64,000 nucleotides of DNA from AP-15 sp963772295 (GCA_963772295.1 CAVYWO010000020.1:248001-312000), one strand, 5' to 3'; positions 44,359 through 55,442 are shown, counted from the first letter of the stretch. The notes: generated by a model from the sequence alone, not told the origin. Numbers and translations are program-made.

Positions 44359-44648
44359 GCCGGCGGCCCGTCCTGACCGGCGACAAGGGCGATCAGCTGG
44401 CTGACGACGGCTCCGGCCAGCAGGGCGAGCGCCCAGACGATGACCAGCCGCAGTGCCGGCGCGCAACCCGCGGCCTGAAACAGCAGTCCCAACACAATGA
44501 GGCCGAGGCCGAGATTATCGGCCTTGGTCAGCGCGTGCAGTCGACTCAACGCATCGGGGAAGCGCAGCAGCCCGACCGTCCCCGCCAGAAAAAAGAACGC
44601 TCCGGCCGAGACCGCGCCGATCGTCAGCGCGTCGCGCACGAGATTCAT
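44355..44648 (-). CDS. mnhG: MnhG/MrpG antiporter subunit
   Basis: 97 residues, three helices. FLAGTVGLLRFPDALSRLH is the family signature (F-L-x-x-x-G-x-x-R-x-P-D-x-x-x-R-x-H); ADNLGLGLIVLGLLFQAA follows. It starts four bases inside the end of mnhF. Intact. Confidence 0.95.
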   Translation of the reverse strand: MNLVRDALTIGAVSAGAFFFLAGTVGLLRFPDALSRLHALTKADNLGLGLIVLGLLFQAAGCAPALRLVIVWALALLAGAVVSQLIALVAGQDGPPA

Positions 44649-44932
44649 TTCCCGCCGCCGGACGCCGATTGGTCCGCCGCCGGCCGCAGGACGGCTTTGA
44701 CAAAAGCGATCGCCGCAAAAGCCGCCAGCAACCCCAGGACCAGCGAGACATCGACCACGCCGGCCATGGCCACCGCCTGCGCCAGGAGCAACAGCACGGC
44801 AACGCCGCCGGTGCCGAGCAGCTGCACCGCCATGATGCGGTCCGCCCGCCCCGGTCCGCGCAGCACCTGGACCAGGCCCACCACCACGACCGCCAGCACG
44901 AAAGCCGCGGCGGCCAGCAGAAAGTCAGCCAT
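44645..44932 (-). CDS. mnhF: MnhF/MrpF antiporter subunit
   Basis: 95 residues from ATG 44932. FLLAAAAFVLAVVVVGLVQ is followed by RGPGRADRIMAVQLLGTGG, the RGPxxxDRVxAxxxxG signature, and VSLVLGLLAAFAAIAFVKA. An in-frame start further up (45028) lacks homology. It overlaps mnhE by eight bases. Intact. Confidence 0.95.
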   Translation of the reverse strand: MADFLLAAAAFVLAVVVVGLVQVLRGPGRADRIMAVQLLGTGGVAVLLLLAQAVAMAGVVDVSLVLGLLAAFAAIAFVKAVLRPAADQSASGGGK

Positions 44933-45359
44933 CGCCGGAGGCCGCGCCGATGATCCGGACCAGCATCGCCTCCTCGCCCGCAAGCTGCGCCGCGACCGGC
45001 TGTGCTGTGTCGAGACAATGGATGACAAGGGCCCCGCTTTCGTCGGCGCCGAGCGGCAGGGTGCCTGGGAGAAGGCTCATCAAGGTGGTAAAGGTGTTGC
45101 GTCGTACTCCGACCGGCAGGCCCACCGGATAGCGCACGAAACCGGGATCGAGCGGCAGCCGGGGATCGAGCGCGCGGCGTGCGACATCGGCCCCGGCGAG
45201 CACCGACTGGATGAGAAAGCGCAGCGCGAATTCGGCGAGGGCCCGCGGGTGCAGGCGGGTTGTGCCGGGAGGCAGCAGCCGCAGGCCGATCCAGGTCGCC
45301 GCCAGCGCCGCCACAATTCCAGGCAGGAGATCGCCGGCGGCGCCGCCGGACAACGCCAT
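44925..45359 (-). CDS. mnhE: MnhE/MrpE antiporter subunit
   Basis: 144 residues from ATG 45359. LAEFALRFLIQSVLAGADV and RRALDPRLPLDPGFVRYPV fit MrpE; TFTTLMSLLPGTLPLGAD is its most conserved part. The frame extends upstream through FRAIGFFAIW, the missing half of the first helix, to the stop of the RND gene, but no ATG/GTG/TTG is seen there; the true start is uncertain. First gene of the antiporter operon (E-F-G-[E/B]-C-D-D'). Confidence 0.88.
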   Translation of the reverse strand: MALSGGAAGDLLPGIVAALAATWIGLRLLPPGTTRLHPRALAEFALRFLIQSVLAGADVARRALDPRLPLDPGFVRYPVGLPVGVRRNTFTTLMSLLPGTLPLGADESGALVIHCLDTAQPVAAQLAGEEAMLVRIIGAASGDG

Positions 45360-45428
45360 CCAGATCGCGAAAAATCCGATCGCCCTGAATGGCGGCCGGC
45401 CGCGGCGGGATCGCGGCGCGAATAGCCG

Positions 45429-48400
45429 TCATCGCGGCGGCGCCGCGGCGGCGATCGGCGCGCCGACCGCCGCCGATTGGCCGGAAGGCGAAGCGCCGCG
45501 CCGCTCGAACCAGGTGACGTAAAGCGTCGGCAGAAAGACCAGGGTCAAAAGCGAGGCAACGAGGAGTCCGCCCATGATGGCAAAGGCCATCGCGCCCCAG
45601 AACACGGTCGGTGCGATCGGGATCAGCCCGAGGACCGTCGACGACGCGGTCAGTAGGATCGGCCGGAACCGCGAACTCGACGCCTCGACCACCGCTTCGC
45701 GCACCGCCCTTCCCGCCCGGCGTTCGGCTTCGATCTGCTCGATCAGGATGACGGCATTCTTGGCGATCATGCCGACCAGCGCCAGGATGCCGAGGATCGC
45801 GACAAAGCCGAGCGGCTGTCCCGAGATCAGCAGCGCCGCGACGACCCCGATCAGCCCCAGCGGCACGACGCTCAAGACGATGGCGAGTCGCTGGAAGCTG
45901 CGCAACTGGAACATCAGGATCGTCAGCATCAGCAACAGCATGAACGGCACCACCTCAAAGACCGAGGCCCGCGATTGGGCGCTTTCCTCGGCGATGCCGC
46001 CGAGCTCGATGCGGTAGCCGGGCGGGAGATCGGCCGCCAGCCGCGCAATGTCCGGTTGCAGGGCGGCGATCACGGTTTCGGGCAGAACGCCGTGCGCGAC
46101 ATCCGCCTGCACCGTCAGCATCGGGATGCGGTTGCGCCGCCAGACCAGCGGGTATTCCTGCGTGTAATCGAAGGTCGCGATCTGGTTGAGCGGGACGCTG
46201 CGACCGTTCGGCAGCGGCAGCTGCAAGGTGCGCAGCGTATCGATCGACAAGGTCGGCCCGCCCTCCTGCCGCACGACGAGGTTGATCAGGTAGATGTTGT
46301 CGCGGACCTGGGTGACGGTGGTGCCGGAGATCGCCGTGTTGAGGACGGTTGCCACCGCCGCCGAACTCAGCCCCAGGCGCCGGGCTTCGTCCTGATCGAC
46401 CTTGACCCGCAGCTGGCGTTGCGGCTCCATCCACTGGAAGTTGATCCGGCGCGCGTCCGGCGCGGTGGCGATCGCCTGCGCCACTTGCATCGCCACATCG
46501 CGCAGCTTGTCGAGATCGGGACCGAGCACCCGATATTGCAACGGCCAGCCTACCGGGGGGCCGAGTTCGAGCGGATAGACGCGGCCGACGACGCTTGGAA
46601 AGCTGTCGGCGAGCAGCTTTTCGAGCCGCGACTGCAGGCGCCGGCGGGCGTCGATGCTCTTGGTGACGATCACCACCTGGCCGAAAAACGGGTTCGCCAG
46701 CTGTACGTTCAGCGGCAGATAGAAGCGCGGCGCGCCGCGCCCGACATAGCTGGAGAAGTGATCGATGTCGGGATCGGTTTTGAGGTTCTGTTCGAGGCGC
46801 TCGACGAGACTCAGGGTCGCGTAGATCGACGCGGTCTGCGGGAGATTGAGGTCGACCAGGAGCTCGACGCGGTCGGACGGCGGAAAGAACTGTCGGGGCA
46901 CCACCCGCAGCCCGGCCACCGCGAGCGCGAAGGCGCCGAGCGTCACCGCAAAGGTCAGCCAGCGGCCCGCGGATCGCCAGGCTTAGGAAGCCGCGATAGG
47001 CGCCGAGCACGCGGCTCGGCTTGGCCTCTTGCTCGGGCTTTGGCGGGCGCAGCAGCATCGTGCCGAGCAGCGGCGCGAAGATCACCGCGACAAACCACGA
47101 TGCGATCAGCGCGATGGCGACGACGGCGAAGATCGAAAAGGTGTATTCGCCGGCCGAGCTTTGCGCGAAGCCGATCGGCACGAAGCCCGCGATCGTGACG
47201 AGCGTGCCGGAAAGCATCGCGAAAGCGAGCGCCCGATAGGCGTAGACGGCCGCGACCTCCATCGGGTCGCCGGCGGCGAGCCGCCGCGTCATCGCATCGA
47301 TCGTGGTCATCGCGTCGTCGACGAGCAGGGTCAGGGCGATGATCAGCGCCCCGAGCGAGATCCGCTGCAGGTCGATCCCGGCAATCGACATGACCGGGAA
47401 GACGATCGCCAGGGTCAGCGGGATCGCGATCGCGACCACGGCCCCGGCGCGTACGCCGAGCGCGATGAAGCTCACGGCCAGGACGATGATGATCGCCTGC
47501 CATAGCGAACTGGTGAAGTCGGTGATCGCGTGATCGACGATCGCGGCCTGATCGGCGACCAGGACGGGGTGGATGCCGACCGGCAGATTGGCGGTGATCC
47601 GCCCCATCGCCGCGTTGATGTCGCGGCCAAGGGCCAGGATGTCGCCGCCGTCGCGCATGGCGACGGCCAAGCCGATCGCCGGCTCGCCGTTGACCCGGAA
47701 CATCGGCTGCGGCGGATCGGTATAACCGCGCCGTACCTGTGCCACATCGCGCAGCCGCAGGATCCGGCCGCCGGCCGCGAAATTCACGTCGAGTACGTCC
47801 TGCTCGGACTTGAAGGCACCCGACACCTGCAACGAGATCGCTTCTTCGCCGGTTCGCAGCACGCCCGATGGGCGCACCATGTTTCTGGGCCTGCAGCGCC
47901 GCGATCAGGGTGTTCGGATCGATGCCCAGGCTCGCCAACTTTTCGTTGGAAAAGTCGACATAGATCACCTCGTCCTGGGCGCCGAGCACGTCGATCTTCG
48001 AGACGTCGGGCAATTTCAAAAGCTGCGAGCGGATGTCCTCCACGTAATCGCGCAGTTCGCGAAACGTGAACCCGTCGGCGGTAAAGCCATAAATCGGTGC
48101 CGTAGGTGTCGCCGAATTCGTCGTTAAAGAACGGGCCGAGGACGCCCTGGGGCAATGTTTGGCGCATGTCGCCGATCTTCTTGCGCACGTCGTACCATGC
48201 GTCGTCCACGCTGCGCCCGTGCGCGCTGCCGAGAAGATCGACAAAAATTACGGTACGGCCGGCCGTCGTATAGCTGCGCAGCACGTCGAGATGCCGCACC
48301 TCCTGCAGGGTGCGTTCGAGCCGCTCCGTCACTTGCAGCAGCGTCTCCTCGAGAGTGGCGCCCGGCCACTGCGCCTGCACGACCATGGTGCGGATCGTGA

Positions 48401-48527
48401 ACACCGGATCTTCCGCCCGGCCGAGCTTGAGGAAGGTGAGAGCCCCGGCGGCGACGATCACGATCATCAGATAGACGACGACTGAGCGGTTACGGATAGA
48501 CCACTCGGAAAGATTGAACCGGCTCAC
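45429..48527 (-). pseudogene. RND efflux pump, three frameshifts
   Basis: Joined, the frames form a normal pump of about 1,030 residues. It starts at GTG 48527 (SRFNLSEWSIRNRSVVVYL). Frame changes occur near 48098 (EFGDTYGT to IYGFTADGFTFREL), near 47884 (NTLIAALQAQ to MVRPSGVLRTGEEAISLQV) and near 46982 (YRGFLSLAIR to LTFAVTLGAFALAVAG). Helix 4 LIIALTLLVDDAMTTIDAM and the last repeat GMIAKNAVILIEQIEAER are intact. Each shift needs just one base, so indel errors in the sequence are possible; otherwise it is a recent pseudogene. It would work with the adaptor at 48524-49612. Confidence 0.88.
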
Positions 48528-49612
48528 GATGCCGTGCCGAGCAGCCTGACCTTCTCGCCCGGCCGCAGCGACTGCGCGCCAGCGGTGACGACGACGTCGC
48601 CCGGTTCGAGCCCTTGTCTCACGATCACCTGAGCAAGGTCATAGCTGGCGACGTCGATCGGGCGCAGCGACACCGTGTCGGCCTTGGGATCGACGATCCA
48701 GACCGCCGGCTGCCCCTGGGCGCGGGTCAGCGCCGAAGCCGGGATCGCGATCGCGGCGGCGCCTTCCTGGGTGATCGTTCCGGTAACCGTCGAGCCGAGC
48801 CGCATTGCCTCGGGCGGGTTGTCGAGGCCGACCCGAACCCGGAAGGTGCGCGTGACGGGATCGGCCTGCGGCGCGACTTCGCGCACCCGCCCGGTGGCCC
48901 GGATCGCCGGATCGCTGGCCAGCACCACATGGACGAGCGGGTCGTAAGGGGCGCCCTGGATGACCCGCGCCGGAACGTCGAACACGGCGTCGCGGCCGCC
49001 CTCGCGCGCCAGCTGGACAATCATCCGCCCGGCCGGGACGACCTCGCCGGGCTCGGCGCCGACCTTGGTCACGTGACCGGCGGCATCGGCGACCAGCTCG
49101 GTATAGGAGAGATTGTCGTCGGCGGTCGCTAGCTGCGCCCGCGCGGCATCCACCTGGGCCTGCGCCGCCTGCATCGCGTGCAGCGCCTGATCGTGGCGGA
49201 CCCGGGTCGTCCAGCCGCCGCGCAGCAACTCGTCCTGCCGGTTGAACTCGTTGCGGGTCTTCGTCAGCAGGCTCTGCGCGGCGGCGAGATTGGCACGCGC
49301 CGAGCGCAACTCGTTTTCCGCCGGTTCCGGCTCGAGCCGGGCGACCACCTGCCCCGCCTTGACGCGGTCCCCGACGTGCACCGGGCGCTGGATCATCCGC
49401 CCCCCGACCCGGAACGAGAGGCTGACCTCGGTCTCCGCCTCGATCTGGCCGCTGAGGGAGACCGTTTCGCCGCCTTCCTGACGCTCGACGGTGACGACCC
49501 GCACCGGGCGCGGTTGCGCAGTCGCCGACTTCTCGGCCGGCTTGCACGACGCGAGCGCAATCGCAATCGTCAGCAAGAAAAACAGAATCCGGAGCGGACT
49601 GCAGATATGCAC
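48524..49612 (-). CDS. RND periplasmic adaptor lipoprotein (HlyD/AcrA type)
   Basis: 362 residues from GTG 49612, which places LRILFFLLTIAIALASC at the N-terminus; LASC is a lipobox. The lipoyl half-motifs (VSLSGQIEAETEVSLSFRV; VADAAGHVTKVGAEPGEVV), a coiled-coil hairpin (ELRSARANLAAAQSLLTKT; AMQAAQAQVDAARAQLATA) and a beta-barrel end are all present. It overlaps the pump gene by GTGA. It would join the pump to an outer-membrane channel; no TolC gene is nearby. Intact. Confidence 0.93.
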   Translation of the reverse strand: MHICSPLRILFFLLTIAIALASCKPAEKSATAQPRPVRVVTVERQEGGETVSLSGQIEAETEVSLSFRVGGRMIQRPVHVGDRVKAGQVVARLEPEPAENELRSARANLAAAQSLLTKTRNEFNRQDELLRGGWTTRVRHDQALHAMQAAQAQVDAARAQLATADDNLSYTELVADAAGHVTKVGAEPGEVVPAGRMIVQLAREGGRDAVFDVPARVIQGAPYDPLVHVVLASDPAIRATGRVREVAPQADPVTRTFRVRVGLDNPPEAMRLGSTVTGTITQEGAAAIAIPASALTRAQGQPAVWIVDPKADTVSLRPIDVASYDLAQVIVRQGLEPGDVVVTAGAQSLRPGEKVRLLGTAS

Positions 49613-50004
49613 TAAAAAGTCCCCGCACCTGTCTAGCTCCGGGCTTGCCCGGTGGCAAGGGACATTTCGCTTCGGCGCCGTCTTCGCGCGCCGGAGGGCC
49701 GATGACAACTTCATGAATTCGCCGACTATTTCGAGAAGGAAACGCATCCGGCACCGTCATCGACGGCTTCGACGTCCGGTGCGGCGGCCTGTGTCGATGG
49801 GATCGGACACTCGCGAGCGGCGGGCGCCGCCCGCGGGAAATAAGGCCGGGGGCTGGCCCTAGGAAGAGAGAGAAGCAAGCTGTTGATATAGAATAGTGCT
49901 CCTCGCCAAGTTGCCGAAGTTGGGCTAGCCCCGGGCTCGCGCCGGTCAATGACGTGATCTGGTCGTGGTGCCGCCGCCCCACGCGCGGGTGTCGCACGCC
50001 CACC
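49613..50004. other. Intergenic stretch without supported gene
   Basis: No frame with convincing coding character. It lies between the start of the RND adaptor and the left edge of the degraded repeat copy. Likely holds the promoter of the RND genes (minus strand), but no clear -35/-10 pair was identified. Confidence 0.4.
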
Positions 50005-50009
50005 TACCG

Positions 50010-50221
50010 AGATTGCCAGCATGCTGATGCATGCCGCGGTCGCGACGGCCGAAGCCGGGCGGGCCCTCGCCGCCGGCCGTATCGGCACTGCGGCGGCATC
50101 GTTGCTCCGGCGCGGCGTCGCACAATCACTGCCGTCGCTGGTCGAGGGGTTGCCGCAAATGCGCCGCCTGGCGCGCCGCCGCAAACGCAGTGCGGCCAGC
50201 GCCCGAGCTGCCGCGGGTTAG
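50010..50221 (+). pseudogene. Radical SAM protein, last 70 residues only (duplicate)
   Basis: Reads MLMHAAVATAEAGRALAAG, RIGTAAASLLRRGVAQSL, EGLPQMRRLARRRKR, closely matching the C-terminus at 38670-38850. Everything upstream is absent. It marks the left limit of the second repeat copy. Confidence 0.85.
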
Positions 50222-50251
50222 AGATCAAGCGGCGAAGGTATAGGGCAGACG

Positions 50252-51323
50252 TCAGACGCGTCGGCGACGAGCCGCGCCACCGGCCGACAGCGCGATCGCG
50301 ATGCCGCGGGTCGCCGGATTTCTGGCGCAGAGGCTCACCACCGCGATCAGTATCGGAATGCCGATAAAGGCGCCGGCGATGCCCCACAGCATCCCCCAGA
50401 AGAACACCGCGAACAACACCATGAGACCGCGACCGCCCTCCCGGCCACGCGCGGCTCGATATAGCTGCCGACGACGAATTGGATGATATTGAGGCCGATG
50501 AAAATCCAGACCGACGACGCCAGCGATTCGTATTGGGCGGCGGCGAAAAGCGTGGGCAGCAAGGTGGCGACAAACGAGCCGATGAACGGGATGAAATTGA
50601 GGACAAAGGCGATCACCCCCCATTCGCGGCTGAGATCGAGCCCGTAGAGCGCGGTGAACAGCCAAAAGCCGAGCCCGGTCAGCACGCTCATTCCGAAACG
50701 CACGAGCAGGTCTGCAATCTACCCGCGATCTCCGTGGCGGCATCAATCGCGGCGGCCCCGAAGCTGCCATCGCCGATCCGACCGAGCCGCCGCCCGAGCG
50801 GCTCCATCTCGAGCAGGCCGAGGATGACGTAGATAAAGGTCACCAGCGCAAAGGTGACAATGCCCTGCAGGCTGCCGCCGATGCCGCGCAAGGCGCCGAC
50901 GACCCACGACTTGTTGAATTGTTGCGCAATCAACTCGGCGGCGTAGAGGCCACGCTCTTCGAGGCGGTGGGCGAGATGGGTGTAGAGGCCTTGCAGGCGG
51001 GCCGAATTGGCGATGACCCACTGCGCGATCCGACCGAAGCCCCAGACGATCAGCCAGCAGCCGATGCCGATCGCGACGAGGGCGACGGCGGCGGTTATCA
51101 ACCCGGCGACAAGCTGCGGCAGGTGCACCTGCAACCGGCGCTGCAACGGCCAGACGAGGGCGATGATGAAGAGCGCGAAGGCCACCGGCGTCATCACCCC
51201 GCGCGCCAGCGACAGGCCGGCGAGGCCGAGGATGATCGCGCAGGTCAGCGCCGCCAGCCGCAAGGTGCGGTCGCCGGCGTGCGGCGGACTATCGGAGCCA
51301 CGGCCGTTCCGATCCCGCGGCAT
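50252..51323 (-). pseudogene. AI-2E family transporter, degraded duplicate
   Basis: The N-terminal two thirds (from ATG 51323: GDRTLRLAALTCAIILGLA, LIVWGFGRIAQWVIANSA) align with the intact gene at 38936-40000. Near 50708 a few codons (YMLV in copy 1) are lost with a frame change; the next frame carries GMSVLTGLGFWLFTALYGL and NFIPFIGSFVATLLP. A second break near 50432 removes the SPFMVLF turn, and the last frame has FFWGMLWGIAGAFIGIPIL. Non-functional. Confidence 0.88.
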
Positions 51324-51601
51324 GTTCAAGGCTATATCAACATCGCCGCGGCGAGCAGGATTGCCACGGGATCGCAATCGCGGCCAGCGGGGTCGCCAGC
51401 CAGGGCCAGGCGAGAGCTGCCGGCGCCCGCACCGGCGGGTCCGCTGTCGCGACTGCCGCCAGTGCGGCGCAGGAAATGCAGCATCAGGAAGGCGCCCCCC
51501 GCCGCCAAGGTCCCACGACGCCGGGCAGCAGATCAGCGCCATCGCCGCCGGAAGGAACCAGCCAGACGGCAAAAACCGTCTGCTAAAGAATAACAATTTA
51601 G

Positions 51602-52960
51602 TCAGAAGAAGATGCGAAACTTGAAGTGGGGTACTGCCGCAAAACTAGCATGGGGATTAAAGGCCGGGTTGAAGATGAGTTGAATGCCAGGTGTCGCCGT
51701 GCTGTTGGGCGTGATGCCGATGTTCCAGTAGGTCTCTACTCCGTATTGGTTCCTGACACCGACTCCCGGAGCGAGATTGGCGAAGGACTGCGCCCACGTG
51801 GCGCCGGCCGCTACCTCGCCCTGCACGCCGAAAGGCCGCAGATACGCCACCCCGGCGACCGCCGTATGTCTGGAGAAGGTCGTCGAGATTCCGCCGCCCT
51901 CGGCGGTGTTGTACGTATAATTGGCAAAGCCCACGAGGCGGTTGATCTGCTTTTCCCCGGCCAGCTTGAAGCCCCCGCCCGCCTCGTTCGGCGTCGTGTC
52001 GGGATTCCGCGTACTCCGAGTATCAGCGTGGAACAGATCAAGGTGCAGGTGATCGAACTCGCCGTCGTCGCGCCGCCAATCCTTCCCGATCTCGAGCCCA
52101 TAGAAATACTGCCCCTTCCCGAAGGTACTCCAGTCCAAGCCGAGTGCAGCAGGGTCGCCGTTCATATCATTCAAGGTCCCGACGACGTACACCCCGGGAT
52201 CTGTCGCAAGCGGCCGCAAACGGAACGACGCGCCGAGACCGAAGGTCGGGTAGGGAATCGTCTCATTGAACGCAAACGGGCTGGCGGTGAACCCCGTCCT
52301 CGCGTCCTTGAAGCGAAAGAAGTTGAAGACTGCCTGCGGGCCTTGGTTGCCGATGCGGAAGCTGAGCTGGGGTCCCAGCTGCTGTTCCCAGAACAGATCT
52401 TCGATCCTGACGCCCTGATTCCACGATGTAAACTCATAGTTGGACCAGAGCGAGCCGATGTCCGCGGGTCCGAACACGGCAGGCACTGCATTATCGCCGA
52501 GACTTCCGCGAAAGGCGCCGCGTGCCACTAGCGTGCCTTGGTAGTCCCCGCCCCGGTCGAGGGGGGCCCAGGTAACACTCGCCGCGGCCCAGGCGCCCAG
52601 CGCCGTATCGTTATTGGCGCTGGGTACGGTCGCCGACGACCACTGAAAGAGTTGCTGGTAGCTGGCGCCAAACGTAAGTCCGTATTTGTCGTAGGCAAGG
52701 CGCCGAAACTCCGCGATATCGGCGCGCCCGGGAAACTCCAGGCTCGGGAAGAGGGTCCCCGGCGGCGGCTGCGCCTGCGGGCGAGCCTGCGGCTGCCCCT
52801 GATCCGCGTCCTCGTTCGGATCGTCCGCCAGCGCCGAAGAGGGCGGTGGCAGCTCCGACGGCGCCTCGAGCTCCTGCGCACGCGCCCCACTCGCGAAAAT
52901 CGCGATTATCAGCAGGAAGCCAACGAAAAATGGAAGCAACCGCCACGCGGGACCGAACAA
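51602..52960 (-). CDS. OprB-family carbohydrate-selective porin
   Basis: 452 residues from a TTG at 52960 with AGGAG upstream. Signal peptide FFVGFLLIIAIFASGARA, a Pro/Gln/Asp-rich linker (QPQARPQAQPPPG), then a beta-barrel: WAPLDRGGDYQGTLVARG, WEQQLGPQLSFRIGNQGPQ, LEIGKDWRRDDGEFDHLHL. It ends HFKFRIFF, with the terminal Phe needed for outer-membrane insertion. OprB porins pass sugars or small acids. It starts 21 bp after the CoA-transferase gene, so a shared transcript is likely. Intact. Confidence 0.9.
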   Translation of the reverse strand: MFGPAWRLLPFFVGFLLIIAIFASGARAQELEAPSELPPPSSALADDPNEDADQGQPQARPQAQPPPGTLFPSLEFPGRADIAEFRRLAYDKYGLTFGASYQQLFQWSSATVPSANNDTALGAWAAASVTWAPLDRGGDYQGTLVARGAFRGSLGDNAVPAVFGPADIGSLWSNYEFTSWNQGVRIEDLFWEQQLGPQLSFRIGNQGPQAVFNFFRFKDARTGFTASPFAFNETIPYPTFGLGASFRLRPLATDPGVYVVGTLNDMNGDPAALGLDWSTFGKGQYFYGLEIGKDWRRDDGEFDHLHLDLFHADTRSTRNPDTTPNEAGGGFKLAGEKQINRLVGFANYTYNTAEGGGISTTFSRHTAVAGVAYLRPFGVQGEVAAGATWAQSFANLAPGVGVRNQYGVETYWNIGITPNSTATPGIQLIFNPAFNPHASFAAVPHFKFRIFF

Positions 52961-52981
52961 CGGTGTTCTCCTGTCTCGCGA

Positions 52982-55442
52982 TCATCCCTTCGCCCACTCC
53001 GTCCGACCGACGGCACGGATGGAGATCAATCGCTCCACTTCGGCATCTCCGTAGCCGAGTTCGGCAAGAACCGCCGGCCCGTCCGCGCCGATCCTCGAGG
53101 CCGCCCTCGGGCGGGGCTGCGTTTCCCCGTCGAAGGCGAACCAGGTTGGCGCGAAGCATTCCGTGATCCAGCCGTCACTCTCGCGCTTTTCGAACTTTAC
53201 TGTGGTGGTCGGGTGTTCGCGATGCCGGTCGGCGAGTTCCTTGCACGTCTGCACCGGAACCGCTTGGATGTTCTGTTGTGCGCACCAGGCGAGCGCCTCG
53301 GCCCGGCTCCGCTTGCCAAGATCCGCCGTTATGTCGCGCGGCGCTTGTGCAAAAATCCAGCCGTCGCTCAGCTGATACACGCGCTCGCCCGCCGTCATGC
53401 CGGTCGCGAGCTGGCCGCGCGCGCTGGCGGGGGCGTCACTACCTGCGCGCTGGTACAATAGCTGGAGCAGCGTCGCGGCGTTGCAGAGCGAGGTCTCCGC
53501 CCAGTCGCCATGCCCATCGACGCGCCGCTCGCGAGCATAAAGCGCGATCACGCCCGAGAGCGCGCCGAGATAGCCGCAAAGATAGTCTACGGCCGAGGCG
53601 AAGCCGTGGAAGGTCGGCGTCTCCGGCCCGCCGAAGCGCATCATCACCCCTGTGGTGCCCTGGATAGAGGGGTCGTAGCCCTTGTCGTGGTGCCGCGGCC
53701 CATGCCGCTCGCCGCGGGTGGCGGTGATCTGCAGGCCGATGGCGCGCGGATTGCGCTGCACCAGCGACGCCGCATCGACGCCGAGGCGCCCCATCTGGTC
53801 GTCCATATTGCTGCAGCAGACGATGTCCGCGCGCCCAGTGATCTGATGGATGATGGCGAGCCCTTCCGGTTTTCGCCGCTCCAAGATGATGCTGCGCTTG
53901 CCAACTGAGTTCTCGCCCGACCACAACACGTGGATGGCCGGAGGATGCTGCGGATCCATCACGTCCACGCGCGTCACGGCAGCGCCGAGCTCGACAAACA
54001 TACGCGTGCAACTCGGACCGGCCAGCACGTTGGTCATGTCGACCACCGTGTAGCCTTCCAGCGGCAGGCGCGCATTGGTCCGGCCGGTCGAGGCTGGCGG
54101 CGGCGCGGCGCGGACAGGCAGGGCGGAGGCGGCGCGGCGGGCGAGAAGCGGCTCGTAGGGCAGCCCGCTTTGCAACCAGTTTACTCGCCCGATCTGTACG
54201 CCCTTGGTCTCCGGGATCTCGGCGAAGACGCCGGCCGTGCGCGCGTCGGCGTCGCGCTGCCATTCCTCCCAGGTCATCATGATGGTGGCCGCGGTGCCGT
54301 TCGCGGCGAGGAAGCGCTCCCACTCGGCCGCGGTGCGGGTGGCGAACGCGGGTTCCAGCAGGTCGGCCAAGGGCGACGTATAGGCAAAGCCGAGCGACAG
54401 GCTGTCGGCCAGGTTACGCCGCGCATCGGCGATGTTGGCGGGATCATACGGGTTGACGAAGACCGCGCCGGTGGTCAGCGCCCGATCCCAGAGATTCATG
54501 GCTTCCAGCAGGCGCCGCGATAAACGGGCGTTCGGTCCGGCCATCGGCAGGATCCATCGCCCGTCCCGCGCACGATAGGGCGTCGAGAAGGGCGCGAAGC
54601 GCCGTTCCAGCCACATTTGCCGTCCGGGATCGCGGAGCGCGTCAGCGACGGCGGTGTGGAACTGCTCGGGCGTCATCCCCGGCGGCAGGCCGCCGATGAT
54701 GATTGGCTCGAGAAACTCGGGCAGCCCCTTGGAGGTCATGCTGAGCGCGCCGATCGCCGACAACCCGCCGGCAAGGCGGCTCGCGACGATCTCCCGACCG
54801 AGGCCGGTGCGCAGCCGGTCCACGAGCGCAGAGACGGCCGCCACCGCGCCGATGACGCTGCAATAGACGGAGGGAAGCGGGAGCGGTGTGTAGATCACCG
54901 GCCGATTGAGGATCGGGCCGGAGACGCTCATGTTGGTGAAGAAGCCGACGAGCGCTTTGATCAGGTCCTCCGAGCAGTCGTGCGGCAGATGACCATAGTC
55001 CTCGTCGCCCGGCAGCGCCGCCACGATGCGCAGCAGGATCTGGTGCGGCGCCCGCGCGACTTGCGCGTCCCCGTCCACGATGACGATGTCGGCGGAAGCG
55101 GCGTCCGCCGCGGCGACCGGCGGCAGCGCGGTCTTGCCGCGGTCGAAATAGGGCGACGCGCTGGTCCGCCGCCGGGGTCGGGCCGGCCCGCTCCACAAAT
55201 ACCTCGGCACCCTGGTCGGCCAGCAATAAGCCAGCCAGGCGGCCTGAAAGTACGACACTCCGCTCGATCACGCGCACGCCCTCCAGCGGCGGCATGCCGG
55301 GCCGCACCTCACGGTGACCCTGAGCCATTTGTGCAACTGCCGGTGACGCACCGGCGGCGAACGCCGCGCCGACGGCGCCGCCCAAGCCGAGCAGCGCGTC
55401 GCGACGTGTTGGCTTCCTGCCCCGATCGGTGTCGTCCGTCAT
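52982..55442 (-). pseudogene. Two-domain class III CoA-transferase homologue with Tat-like signal, one frameshift
   Basis: ATG 55442 follows GAGGAG. The N-terminus KPTRRDALLGLGGAVGAAF…ASPAVAQ is a twin-arginine-type signal with an Ala-x-Ala site. Then PPLEGVRVIERSVVLSGRL begins the first CaiB/BaiF domain; a one-base shift near 55165 moves to SPYFDRGKTALPPV, and a second full CaiB/BaiF domain starts LEGYTVVDMTNVLAGPSCT with the catalytic-Asp region KGYDPSIQGTTGVMM. About 819 residues when joined. Such tandem enzymes are normally cytoplasmic; export is unexpected. The frameshift may be an error or inactivation. Confidence 0.82.

Larger units (their letters stand above)
50005..51510. repeat. Copy 2 of the large direct repeat (degraded)
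   Basis: Direct counterpart of 38655-40480 in the same orientation: radical SAM C-terminal end, AI-2E gene, and past 51323 pieces similar to the end of the antiporter gene (for example GAGGAAATGCAGCATCAG at 40434 against GCAGGAAATGCAGCATCAG here), with an internal deletion. The divergence (many substitutions and indels) shows the duplication is old. Confidence 0.75.
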
